A stretch of DNA of 64,000 nt from Streptomyces cadmiisoli (lineage in GTDB: Bacteria; Actinomycetota; Actinomycetes; Streptomycetales; Streptomycetaceae), in the NCBI RefSeq assembly GCF_003261055.1, contig NZ_CP030073.1:7688001-7752000 (forward strand), written 5' to 3'. Under the pieces are notes generated by a model. That model saw only the letters and a list, made by a program, of their open reading frames with translations, was not told the DNA's origin and ran no database searches. Below are positions 16,491-24,254 of the stretch, piece after piece. How positions within the stretch are numbered: position 1 is the first letter of the stretch; each line of letters opens with the position of its first letter. Position numbers and translations under genes: made by a program.

Positions 16491-17239
16491 CCCCGGAACG
16501 GCCGGAGGCGGCCGATCTGGCCGACGAGCAGCGGGACTTCGCCGCGCTGCTCGCAACCCTGGGGGAGCCGGACTGGCGACGGCCCTCCGCCGCGCCGGGC
16601 TGGACCGTCGCCGACCAGGTGGCGCATCTGGCCGACACCGAGGAGGTCGCCGCGGACACGCTGGCGGGCGGGCCGCGCGCGTTCGCCGAGGCCGTGTCCG
16701 CGTACGCGACGGCCGAGGACTTCACCGCGGCCGGCTGCCGGCGGGGCGAAGGGCTGCCGCCCGGCGAGCTGACCGCCTGGTGGGACCGGGCCGCCACGCG
16801 CACCCGCCGGCTGCTGGCCGAGCGCGCCCCCGAGGACCGTGTGGCCTGGGGCTTCGGCATGCCCTCGAAGACCTTCGCCACCGCGCGCCTGATGGAGCAC
16901 TGGGCGCACGGTCTGGACATCCGCGACGCGCTGGACCTGCCGGTGGAGGAGCCGGCGCGGCTGCGCGGGATCGCCGCCCTGGGCCACGCCACACTCCGCT
17001 ACGCACTGGCCCGCGCACGGGTGCAGCCTCCTCAGGGCCGCACGCTGCGGCTGGAGTTGACCGCGCGGGACGGCACCGGGCTGTCGATCGGTCCGCCCGA
17101 TGCCTCGGACGTGCTGAACGGATCGCTGCTCGATTGGTGCCGGGCCGCGACCAGGCGAGTGCGCGGCGCCCCGCTCGCGCTGCAGGCCGACGGGCCTCTG
17201 GCCGAACTGGCACTGCTGCACGCGCGGGCCTATCTGTGA
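16487..17239 (+). CDS. TIGR03084-type metal-binding (MDMPI/DinB-like) protein
   Basis: A 250-residue member of the actinobacterial TIGR03084 family, recognised from GWTVADQVAHLADTEEVA (about 39-56), the MPSKTFATARLMEHWAHGLDIRDAL block (about 125-149) and the C-terminal ADGPLAELALLHARAY. The fold is that of mycothiol-dependent maleylpyruvate isomerases and DinB proteins, with His residues in VAHLAD and EHWAHG as probable metal ligands. Its exact reaction is unknown. It overlaps the previous stop by GTGA. Mycothiol-dependent isomerisation or hydration of an intermediate is possible. Confidence 0.78.
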   Translation: MTPERPEAADLADEQRDFAALLATLGEPDWRRPSAAPGWTVADQVAHLADTEEVAADTLAGGPRAFAEAVSAYATAEDFTAAGCRRGEGLPPGELTAWWDRAATRTRRLLAERAPEDRVAWGFGMPSKTFATARLMEHWAHGLDIRDALDLPVEEPARLRGIAALGHATLRYALARARVQPPQGRTLRLELTARDGTGLSIGPPDASDVLNGSLLDWCRAATRRVRGAPLALQADGPLAELALLHARAYL

Positions 17240-17285
17240 CGTGAACCGATCGGTCGCCGAACGCTGAAAGGACGTGCCGAGACGA

Positions 17286-17291
17286 TAGGGT
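17286..17291 (+). promoter_or_regulatory. -10 box, probable leaderless internal promoter
   Basis: TAGGGT is followed by exactly six bases and then ATG 17298, so transcription would begin at or next to the start codon. No Shine-Dalgarno sequence stands before that ATG. It is the first real gap (58 bp) after a long run of overlapping genes, consistent with a second transcription unit. Confidence 0.5.
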
Positions 17292-17297
17292 GACGCA

Positions 17298-17768
17298 ATG
17301 GTCAAGGTGGAAAAAGAACTGACTATCTCCTGTACACCGGAAGCCTTCCTCGACTTCGTCATGGACATCGAACGGTACATTCAGGTCGATGACAAGATCA
17401 GAGCGATCTCCTGGGTGCGGCGGGACGGGAATCTGACCGAGTTCAAATTCCAACCCAGGCTGCCCGGACTGTCCTTGCCCGAACCGAAAGCCGTGGCACA
17501 GATGCGGCTCACCCCCGGACGGTGCATCGACATCCGGCTGGCCCCACCGCCGCTCAACAAGTTCAACCACCGCATGGCCGACTTCGCCGCCCGATTCTCC
17601 TGCGCCCCGGTCGACGGCGGAATCCGCGCCACCCGCATGATCTCCTTCCGGTTCAATCCACTGACCCGGTGGATGCTCGACCCGGTCCTCACCCGCACGC
17701 TGCCCGGATCGGTCGAGCGGGAACTGCGCCTGAGCAAGCAGATTCTGGAAAGCGGGGAAAGCGGCTAG
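17298..17768 (+). CDS. SRPBCC-fold protein (second of two)
   Basis: A 156-residue SRPBCC/polyketide-cyclase-like protein: KVEKELTISCTPEAFLDFVMDIERYIQVDDKI at the N-terminus, beta strands in the middle (LTEFKFQPRLPGLSL, GIRATRMISFRFNP), and a final helix (LPGSVERELRLSKQILESG). It lacks a visible catalytic motif. The gene seems leaderless (see 17286). It precedes the flavin monooxygenase by 45 bp. Compared with the SRPBCC protein at 5810 it is shorter and only similar in fold, so the two probably bind different intermediates. Confidence 0.75.
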   Translation: MVKVEKELTISCTPEAFLDFVMDIERYIQVDDKIRAISWVRRDGNLTEFKFQPRLPGLSLPEPKAVAQMRLTPGRCIDIRLAPPPLNKFNHRMADFAARFSCAPVDGGIRATRMISFRFNPLTRWMLDPVLTRTLPGSVERELRLSKQILESGESG

Positions 17769-17813
17769 CCTCTGGGGCGTGAGCCACCCGAAGTCCGACG
17801 ACGGGGGAAACCC

Positions 17814-19316
17814 ATGGCGATATCGGCGCACCACGGCACCCCGGACACGACCGGGGAACGGTACGCCCATGTCATCGTGATCGGCGCGGGATTATCGGGA
17901 ATCGCCGCCGCGGTGAAACTGCGCCGCGCCGGAATCACGGATCTGCTGGTACTGGAGAAGGCCGACCGGGTCGGCGGGACCTGGCGGGAGAACACCTATC
18001 CGGGCTGCGCCGTCGACATTCCCTCACCGATCTACTCGTTCTCCTTCAACCCCAATCCGGAATGGAGCAGGAACTTCGTCGGCCAGGCCGAGCTGCTGTC
18101 CTACATCGAGGACACGGTGGAGAAGTTCCGGCTCACCGCGGCGCTGCGTCCGAACACCGAACTCCTGGAGGCCGCCTGGTCCGAGGAACGCCGGCGCTGG
18201 GTGCTGGAGACCAGCCGGGGACGGTTCGTGGCCCAGCACGTCGTCTTCGCCTCCGGACTGCTGCACGAGCCGGTCGTCCCCGCCCTTCCCGGCCTCGCGG
18301 ACTTCCCCGGCGAGACCTTCCACTCCGCCCGCTGGAACCACGACGTCGACCTGACCGGCAAGCGGGTGGCCGTGATAGGCACCGGCTGCTCGGCCGTCCA
18401 GATCGTGCCGGAGATCCAGCCGCTGGTCGACCGCCTGTACGTCTTCCAGCGCACGCCCGCCTGGGTCCTGCCCCGGCTCGACTTCCGCGTGCCGCGGCCG
18501 GTGCGTCGGCTGTTCCGCGCCGTGCCGCCCGCCCAGCGGCTGTTCCGGGGTGCCTGCGACGTCTCCCTGAGGCTGCTCGGGCTCGTCATGCGCCGTGCGA
18601 GGGTGGCGCGACTGCTCACCCCCGTCGGCAAACGGTTCCTCGAACTGCAGGTGCCCGACCCGGAGCTGCGGGCGCGGCTCACCCCGGACTTCACCATCGG
18701 CTGCAAACGGCTGCTGCTGTCCAACACGTATCTGCGCGCCGTGTCGCGGCTCAATGTCCGGCTCGTACCGAGCGCTCTCGCGGCGTTCGACGGCGGTGAG
18801 CTGATCGCGGCGAACGGCGAACGCGTCGAGGCGGACGTCGTCGTCTTCGGCTCCGGTTTCGAAATGCGGCACCCGCCGATCGCCGAACGCATTCGCGGGC
18901 GCGACGGCCGGCTGCTGTCCGAGGTCTGGTCGGTCGACAGCCCCGAGGCCTATCGGGCCACCACCCTGCCCGCCATTCCCAACGCGTATCTGCTGCTCGG
19001 GCCCAATATCGTGATGTACCACTCGCTGCTCTCCCTCGCCGAGGCACAACTCGACTACATCGCCGACGCGATCCGGACCGCACGCACCCGGGACATCGAG
19101 GTCCTGGAGATACGCCCGGAGCCGTTCCGCGCGTTCAACGACGAGGTCCAACGAGGCCTTTCCTCGACCGTCTACAACACCGGCGGATGCAGCAGCGTCT
19201 ACCTCGACGAAAAAGGCAAGAACTTCGTCACCTGGCCCTGGTCGGCCAGACGGCTGCGCGGCGAACTGGCCCGCTTCGACATCGAAAACTACGAGATCAC
19301 CGCCGGGGAGCGCTGA
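17814..19316 (+). CDS. Flavin-containing/Baeyer-Villiger-type monooxygenase
   Basis: A 500-residue class B flavoprotein monooxygenase. It shows the FAD-binding GAGLSG (about 24-29), the GGTWRENTYPGCAVDIP block, a BVMO-like fingerprint FPGETFHSARWNHD (about 164-177) and the NADPH-binding GTGCSAVQ (about 190). It should use NADPH and O2 to insert oxygen beside a carbonyl or hydroxylate a nitrogen. Codon 27 (17892-17894, in the FAD motif) is TTA, so translation needs the bldA tRNA, like the activator. GGGGGAAA precedes the ATG. The methyltransferase ATG follows the stop without a gap. Possible roles are ester formation or N-oxidation of the aminophenol. Confidence 0.88.
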   Translation: MAISAHHGTPDTTGERYAHVIVIGAGLSGIAAAVKLRRAGITDLLVLEKADRVGGTWRENTYPGCAVDIPSPIYSFSFNPNPEWSRNFVGQAELLSYIEDTVEKFRLTAALRPNTELLEAAWSEERRRWVLETSRGRFVAQHVVFASGLLHEPVVPALPGLADFPGETFHSARWNHDVDLTGKRVAVIGTGCSAVQIVPEIQPLVDRLYVFQRTPAWVLPRLDFRVPRPVRRLFRAVPPAQRLFRGACDVSLRLLGLVMRRARVARLLTPVGKRFLELQVPDPELRARLTPDFTIGCKRLLLSNTYLRAVSRLNVRLVPSALAAFDGGELIAANGERVEADVVVFGSGFEMRHPPIAERIRGRDGRLLSEVWSVDSPEAYRATTLPAIPNAYLLLGPNIVMYHSLLSLAEAQLDYIADAIRTARTRDIEVLEIRPEPFRAFNDEVQRGLSSTVYNTGGCSSVYLDEKGKNFVTWPWSARRLRGELARFDIENYEITAGER

Positions 19317-19994
19317 ATGTACGACTACACCCAGTCCCTGATACGCAGTGAGACCAGCCGGGGCAAAGTGCGGCAGCAGACGGACATCACGCTGCGCGGC
19401 CAGGTGTGGACCCTGCTGCCGGACGTGTTCTCGCCGGCGGACTCGAAATCCAGCCTGGCACATCTGGGCCTGCTGGAATTCCCCGTCGGGGGCGCCTTCC
19501 TGGAAGTCGGTTCCGGCATCGGGCTGATCGCGGTCAGCGCCGGGCTCGCCGGCTGCCGCGCGGTCTGGGCCACCGATCTCAACGCTGCGGCGGTCAAGAA
19601 CACCGCGCTCAACGCGGAGCGATTCGGCGTCGCGGACCGGATGACCTGCGTCCAGGGCGACCTCTTCGAAGGACTCCACGAAGCGCCCCTGTTCGACGTC
19701 GTCTACTGGCACTCCAACAATGTGTGGGCGCCGCCGGAGATCGACATCAATGTGCACGAGCTGGCCTACGTCGACCCCGGATACGAGGCGCACCAGCGGT
19801 ACTTCCGTGAGGCGCAGCGCCATGTGGTCCCCGGCGGGCGGGTGCTGATCGCGCTGAGCAGCCGGGCCGGCCGCGCCGAGCTGGCGCAGCTGGCGGCGGC
19901 GGAGCGGCAGCGCCTGATCACCGTCGACTCCGCCGTCGTGGAGGAGCCCGAGGGACCGGTGGTCTACGAACTCCTCGAGGTCGTTCCGCTGTGA
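19317..19994 (+). CDS. HemK/PrmC-fold SAM-dependent methyltransferase
   Basis: A 225-residue class I methyltransferase. Motif I is FLEVGSGIGLIAV (61-73), the acidic SAM residue is in ATDLNAAAV, and QGDLFEGL forms motif III. Overall it resembles the PrmC/HemK fold, but where those have NPPY it reads YWHSNNVW (130-137), so it is not a release-factor glutamine methyltransferase. The change at this substrate-facing motif suggests a small-molecule O- or N-methyl acceptor. It starts directly after the monooxygenase stop, so the two are coupled. Likely acceptor: a phenol, amine or carboxyl group of the pathway product. Confidence 0.78.
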   Translation: MYDYTQSLIRSETSRGKVRQQTDITLRGQVWTLLPDVFSPADSKSSLAHLGLLEFPVGGAFLEVGSGIGLIAVSAGLAGCRAVWATDLNAAAVKNTALNAERFGVADRMTCVQGDLFEGLHEAPLFDVVYWHSNNVWAPPEIDINVHELAYVDPGYEAHQRYFREAQRHVVPGGRVLIALSSRAGRAELAQLAAAERQRLITVDSAVVEEPEGPVVYELLEVVPL

Positions 19995-20051
19995 GGCCCC
20001 GGCCGGGACCCCGCCACCCATCACGATGAACCGTCCGAGAAGAGGCCCCCG

Positions 20052-21599
20052 TTGATTTTCGACAAGCTGCTCGCGCTGCCGAGCGACGCCGAGCCCTGGA
20101 TCGTCGATCACCAGCCGATCATCGTCGCCGCCGAGGACGAGAAGATCCCGCCGAGCGAGATCGCGGACGCCGCCGCCCGGACCGCGACCGCCCTGCGCGC
20201 CCACGGCGTCGTCCCCGGGGAGCGATGTGTCGTCTGGCTGGAGTCACCGACCGACATCATCGTCGCCTACGCGGCCGTCACCGCCCTCGGCGCGGTGCCC
20301 ATCCTGCTCAGCCCGACCCTCTCCGGTCCGGTCGCCGCCGCCATGGTGGAGAACGTCACCGGCATCACCGGCGTCATCGCCACCGACGACCGGCTCGCCA
20401 TCGGCGTGGAGACCTTCGGGGACGTCGGCCGCTTCATCGACTGGCGCGACATCGCCGCCGAACTGCCCCGCCACAAGCGCATATCGCGGCGCCGCGAGGT
20501 CGCCTCCGACGCCGCCTACGTCGTCGTCCACACCTCCGGGACCACCGGCATCCCCAAGCTGGCCGAGTGCTCGGGCGCCAGCATCCGGTTCAACGCACGG
20601 GTGCAGGCGGTCATCCACCGGCTGTCCCGGCTGGAGGGGCACCTGGCGCTGGTCATCTCGCCGGTGCACGGCCGGACCGTCGTCGGGATCCTCGCCGCGC
20701 TGATGCGCAGGGCACCGCTGATGCTGCTGCAGGACGACTCACCGGAGAACGTGGACCGGATGCTGAAGCGGCACCGCCCCACCTATCTGGAGACCCACCC
20801 GAACACCTTCCGTGCCTGGCAGCATCTGTCGCCGGGCGGCGCGTTCCGCTCCGTGCGCTTCTTCGGCGCCGGATTCGACGTCATCCACCCCGACACCGTC
20901 AGCGCCCTGCTCGCGGGTTCGGACCACCGGTTCGCCGTCTGCGTCGAGGTCTACGGCCAGAACGAGACCGGCCCCATCGCCATCCGCAGCCATCTGAAGG
21001 GGATGCAGAAGCCGCTGCGCGCACTGCGCCGGCTGCGCCGCTCCCACCTGCTGAACGGCCATCCCGCCGGGCCCCGCTTCCCGTTCTGCCGGGTCCGTAT
21101 CGTCGACGACTCCGGGCGGCCGGTACCGGCCGGCACCCCCGGGCGCATGGTGGTGAAGACGCCGGGAGTCTTCTCCGGGTACATCAACCGGCCCGACCTG
21201 TCGTCCCGGGACTACCCCGACAACCGCTGGTGGGACACCGGCGACTGGGGAGCGAAGTCGCGCACCGGGCGCATCACCCTGGTGGACCGCCAGGTCGACA
21301 AGGTCTCCGGCGCAGTCAGCGGCATCGCCATCGAGGACATCCTGCTGGAGCGGTTCCCCGAGTTCCTGGAGTTCGTGGTCCTCGAGATGAACGGCGACCT
21401 CCAGCCGGTGCTCTCCCTGCGGCCCGGCACCGAGTTCCGCAAGGAGGCCTGGCGGTCCGCGACCGGCAGGCTGCCGAGGATGGCCGAGCCCGTCGTCATC
21501 CCCGACGGTGACTTCCCCCGGACCGTCACCGGCAAGATCCAGCGGGAGCGGCTGAAGAAGACGCTGGCCGGCCGGCCCCTCTCCGCCACACGTCACTGA
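20052..21599 (+). CDS. Acyl-adenylate-forming ligase 2
   Basis: A 515-residue ANL-family ligase, paralogous to the one at 6398. P-loop VHTSGTTGIPKLAE (about 158-171), LETHPNTFRAW, VYGQNETGPIAIR (A5), RWWDTGDWG (A7) and the A10 Lys in RTVTGKIQRERLKK. The A8-like segment GRITLVDRQVDKVSG is intact. It starts at TTG 20052 after GAGAAGAGG. Two such ligases in one cluster imply two acids to be activated, or one CoA/ACP ligase and one amide- or ester-forming enzyme. The UbiA-family gene follows 12 bp later. Confidence 0.83.
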   Translation: MIFDKLLALPSDAEPWIVDHQPIIVAAEDEKIPPSEIADAAARTATALRAHGVVPGERCVVWLESPTDIIVAYAAVTALGAVPILLSPTLSGPVAAAMVENVTGITGVIATDDRLAIGVETFGDVGRFIDWRDIAAELPRHKRISRRREVASDAAYVVVHTSGTTGIPKLAECSGASIRFNARVQAVIHRLSRLEGHLALVISPVHGRTVVGILAALMRRAPLMLLQDDSPENVDRMLKRHRPTYLETHPNTFRAWQHLSPGGAFRSVRFFGAGFDVIHPDTVSALLAGSDHRFAVCVEVYGQNETGPIAIRSHLKGMQKPLRALRRLRRSHLLNGHPAGPRFPFCRVRIVDDSGRPVPAGTPGRMVVKTPGVFSGYINRPDLSSRDYPDNRWWDTGDWGAKSRTGRITLVDRQVDKVSGAVSGIAIEDILLERFPEFLEFVVLEMNGDLQPVLSLRPGTEFRKEAWRSATGRLPRMAEPVVIPDGDFPRTVTGKIQRERLKKTLAGRPLSATRH

Positions 21600-21611
21600 G
21601 GGAGCATACGC

Positions 21612-22562
21612 ATGACCGTCACCAGCGCGTCCCGGGCCGCCCGGACCCCGGCCCTGGCGAAGTTCATCGGATACGTCCAGCTCGGCAAGGTCCGGATCTA
21701 CCACCATGCCTACGGCTGGATCCTCGCACTGCTCCTGCTCCGCCTGGACGGCCGGGCCGGCGCCGACACCGCGGCGCCGCTGGCGCTGACCCTGCTGATG
21801 GTGCTCGCCACCCAGTGGAGCGGCGGTGCCGCGGACGACCTCGGCGGCTTCCGGGACGGCAGCGACGCCCGCAACTACGCGGGCCGGCCCGCCGCGACCG
21901 TGGCCAAGAAGCCGCTGCTCACCGGCGTCCTGACGGAGCGGGAGGCGGTCCGCTTCGGCATCGTGATGTGGCTGGTCGCCATCGCGGCGGGGCTCGTGGC
22001 GGTACTCACCCTGGACGGCACGGCACCGCTCGCGGCCGTGCTGGTGATGCTCGTGGGCCAGATCGCCTCGGTGCAGTACTCGATCGGCATGAAGCTCAGC
22101 TATCTGCCGGGCGGTCTGGAAGCCACCATCTTCTACGTCATCGGCTGCATCGGCCTGGTGCCGTACTGGCTGATCGCCGGACATGTCACGGCCGAAGCAC
22201 TGATCACCAGCGCCCTGGTGGCCGTGTGGTTCCTGCTGATCGTCTCCTACGGCAACGCCTCCGACCGGCAGGGCGACTCCGAGGTGTCCCGCCGCACCAT
22301 GGCGGTCCTGCTGCCGCCGGGTCCGTTCAAGGTGTTCCTGTTCCTCCTCTTCGCCACCAGCGTCACCCTGCTCACCCTGCTGTTCACCACCACGCGCTTC
22401 GACACGGTGCTCGCCCTCACCGTGGTACCGGTCGTCGCCCTGCACGCCGTACAGCTCTACTACGGCGCGGCGAAGGAGGAGTGGCGCAAGGCGCGGTTCA
22501 TCGGGCTCAGCTCGGTCGACCTGGGCTGCGTCGGGCTGGCCGTCGCCTTCCTCCTCGCATGA
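21612..22562 (+). CDS. UbiA-family membrane transferase with altered Asp-rich motif
   Basis: A 316-residue integral membrane protein with about eight or nine hydrophobic segments, UbiA superfamily. The family transfers allylic groups from diphosphates to aromatic or other acceptors. Second-motif features are clear: QYSIGMKLSYLPGGLEA (155-171) and NASDRQGDSEVSRRTMA (215-231), much as in MenA. The first motif, normally NDxxDxxxD, reads DDLGGFRDGSD (75-85): the third and last acidic positions are Gly, with Asp82 and Asp85 nearby. No prenyl-diphosphate synthase is in the window. GAGGGAG precedes the ATG. Donor and acceptor are unknown; a 3-hydroxyanthranilate-derived ring is the suggested acceptor. 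Confidence 0.82.
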   Translation: MTVTSASRAARTPALAKFIGYVQLGKVRIYHHAYGWILALLLLRLDGRAGADTAAPLALTLLMVLATQWSGGAADDLGGFRDGSDARNYAGRPAATVAKKPLLTGVLTEREAVRFGIVMWLVAIAAGLVAVLTLDGTAPLAAVLVMLVGQIASVQYSIGMKLSYLPGGLEATIFYVIGCIGLVPYWLIAGHVTAEALITSALVAVWFLLIVSYGNASDRQGDSEVSRRTMAVLLPPGPFKVFLFLLFATSVTLLTLLFTTTRFDTVLALTVVPVVALHAVQLYYGAAKEEWRKARFIGLSSVDLGCVGLAVAFLLA

Positions 22563-23590
22563 CGGCGTGGCGGCAGGGGGCGGGCGGCACCGTGGCGAAC
22601 GGGCACATGAGGGCGGCGTACATCACCCGCTTCGGCGGGGCGGACGACATCCGGACGGGGCGACTGCCGCTGCCCGTGCCGGGCCCGGACGAGGTGCTCG
22701 TCCGGGTCGACGCGGTGGCGGCCAACCACGTCGACACCTTCGTCCGCTCCGGCGCCTACGCGACCGACGTGCGCTTCCCGTTCGTCGTCGGACGGGACCT
22801 CGTCGGCACCGTGGCCGCGTCAGCCGGACGGTTCGCCGCGGGGGACCGGGTGTGGTGCAACAGCCTCGGCCACGCCGGACGGCAGGGCTCGTTCGCCGAG
22901 TACGCGGCCGTCCCGGCGGACCGCCTCTACCCGCTGCCCGCCGGGGTCGACCCGGGGCAGGCGGTGGCCGTGCTGCACACGGCGGCCACCGCGCACATCG
23001 GCCTGTTCCGCACCGCCGGGCTCCGGCCGGGGGAGACCATCCTCCTGCGGGGCGCGGGCGGCGGCGTCGGCAGCGCCGCCGTGCAACTGGCCCGCGCGGC
23101 GGGCGCCCGGGTCGTCGCGGTCGACCGCGCCGAGAACGCCGAGTGGTGCCGCCGCTGCGGGGCGCACGAGGTGCTCGACCGCGCCGATCCGGGCACGCCC
23201 GCGGCCGTGCGCGACCTGGCGCCCGACGGGGTGGACGTCCTGTGGGACTGCTCCGGGCACCACGACTTCGACGCGACGGTCCCGCTGCTGGCACGGGGCG
23301 GCCGGGTCGTCCTGGCGGCCGGGATGGGGGCCCGCGCGGTCCTGCCGGTCGGTGCCGTGTACACCCGCGACATCAGCCTGCGGGGCTTCGTCATCAGCAA
23401 CGCGTCGGCGGCCGACCTCGCCGCGTCCGCCGAGGGCATCAACCGCGAGCTGGCCCGGGGCCGTCTGACGGGCCGGGTGCGAGCACGGCTCCCGCTGACC
23501 GAGGCCGCCCGCGCCCATCGGCTGCTGGAAGGCCGCGAGAGCACGGCCGCGCCGGGCCGCGTCGTGCTGTTTCCCGGTGGTCCGCTGTGA
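22559..23590 (+). CDS. Zinc-free quinone-oxidoreductase-like MDR enzyme
   Basis: Medium-chain dehydrogenase of 343 residues (shorter if ATG 22607 is used, which starts MRAAYITRFGG in the typical way). It has NHVDTFVRSGAY, the GRDLVGTV turn, the nucleotide-binding LRGAGGGVGSAAVQLARAAGA and a conserved C-terminal TEAARAHRLLEGR. The catalytic zinc Cys/His set is missing, as in quinone oxidoreductases and enoyl reductases. The ATGA overlap with the UbiA gene shows cotranscription. It may reduce an enone or enoyl double bond, or a quinone imine of the prenylated ring. Confidence 0.82.
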   Translation: MTAWRQGAGGTVANGHMRAAYITRFGGADDIRTGRLPLPVPGPDEVLVRVDAVAANHVDTFVRSGAYATDVRFPFVVGRDLVGTVAASAGRFAAGDRVWCNSLGHAGRQGSFAEYAAVPADRLYPLPAGVDPGQAVAVLHTAATAHIGLFRTAGLRPGETILLRGAGGGVGSAAVQLARAAGARVVAVDRAENAEWCRRCGAHEVLDRADPGTPAAVRDLAPDGVDVLWDCSGHHDFDATVPLLARGGRVVLAAGMGARAVLPVGAVYTRDISLRGFVISNASAADLAASAEGINRELARGRLTGRVRARLPLTEAARAHRLLEGRESTAAPGRVVLFPGGPL

Positions 23591-23635
23591 GTCACGGCCC
23601 GAGTGAAGGGCCTGAGTGAAAGGGAGGACGGCGCA

Positions 23636-24169
23636 GTGCCGCGTCTGCTGAGCAAGGAATGGTGGGAAGAGCGGGTCCTGCGGATGTACGACTCGTGGCG
23701 CGACCCCGTGACCTGGCACGTCACGGAGACCCCGGACGGCCCCGGCGACCTGCGCCAGTTCGGACGGCGCCGGTTCGCCCTGCTCGTGACCCACAAGCGC
23801 AACGGCGAGTCCGTACCGTCGGCGATGTGGTTCGGGATGAAGGACGGCCGCGCCTATCTGCGCACCGGCGCCAACTCCTGGAAGGTGCGCCGCATACGGA
23901 ACAACCCGCAGGTGCTGTTCGCGCCGTCCAACATCAGGGGCCGGCCGAGGGGCGCGGTCATCGCGTGCACGGCGCGCATCCTGCCGGACGACGAGAAGCC
24001 GCGCGCCGCGCGCATCATCGTGGACGCCTACGGCAAGGGCCGCAGGCTGTACGACCGTACGGTCGCCACGGTCTACGAGGAGGCGGCCTACCTGGAGATC
24101 ACCCCCAACGCCCTGCTGGAGGCCGAGGCCGCCGAGCGGGCGAGGTGGGCGCGCCGGGCGGCGGACTGA
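23636..24169 (+). CDS. PPOX/FMN-binding split-barrel flavoprotein
   Basis: A 177-residue pyridoxamine-phosphate-oxidase-fold protein: RRFALLVTHKRNGESVPSAMWFGMKDGRAYLRT and SWKVRRIRNNPQVLFAPSNIRGRPRG (about 42-104), typical of F420- or FMN-dependent split-barrel proteins of actinobacteria. GTG 23636 is chosen over 23603 because AGGGAGG precedes it. Such proteins reduce enones, quinones or biliverdin-type substrates. PhzG belongs to the wider fold but is not closely similar. It ends the long plus-strand operon, just before a strong terminator. Confidence 0.75.
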   Translation: MPRLLSKEWWEERVLRMYDSWRDPVTWHVTETPDGPGDLRQFGRRRFALLVTHKRNGESVPSAMWFGMKDGRAYLRTGANSWKVRRIRNNPQVLFAPSNIRGRPRGAVIACTARILPDDEKPRAARIIVDAYGKGRRLYDRTVATVYEEAAYLEITPNALLEAEAAERARWARRAAD

Positions 24170-24186
24170 GCCGCAGGTACGCACGT

Positions 24187-24229
24187 GTGGCGGGCGGGTC
24201 CCGGGAAACTCCCGGGACCCGCCCGCCAC
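24187..24229. terminator. Strong bidirectional terminator hairpin
   Basis: Arms 24187-24205 and 24211-24229 are perfect 19-base inverted repeats around the loop AAACT. It lies between the convergent ends of the PPOX gene (24169) and the MmpL gene (24255), so it can stop both transcripts. It marks the end of the long plus-strand operon. Confidence 0.9.
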
Positions 24230-24254
24230 CTGTGTGCGGACGCACGGTGCGTCC

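Noticed and set aside
18024..20204. Long minus-strand open frame of 726 codons across the monooxygenase and methyltransferase genes
   Set aside because: It lies antisense to two well-supported genes, lacks an RBS and encodes Arg/Gly/Asp-rich sequence typical of mirror frames in GC-rich DNA. Similar frames at 2145-4076, 5792-7654, 7588-9429, 9363-11036 and 59861-61948 were rejected for the same reason.
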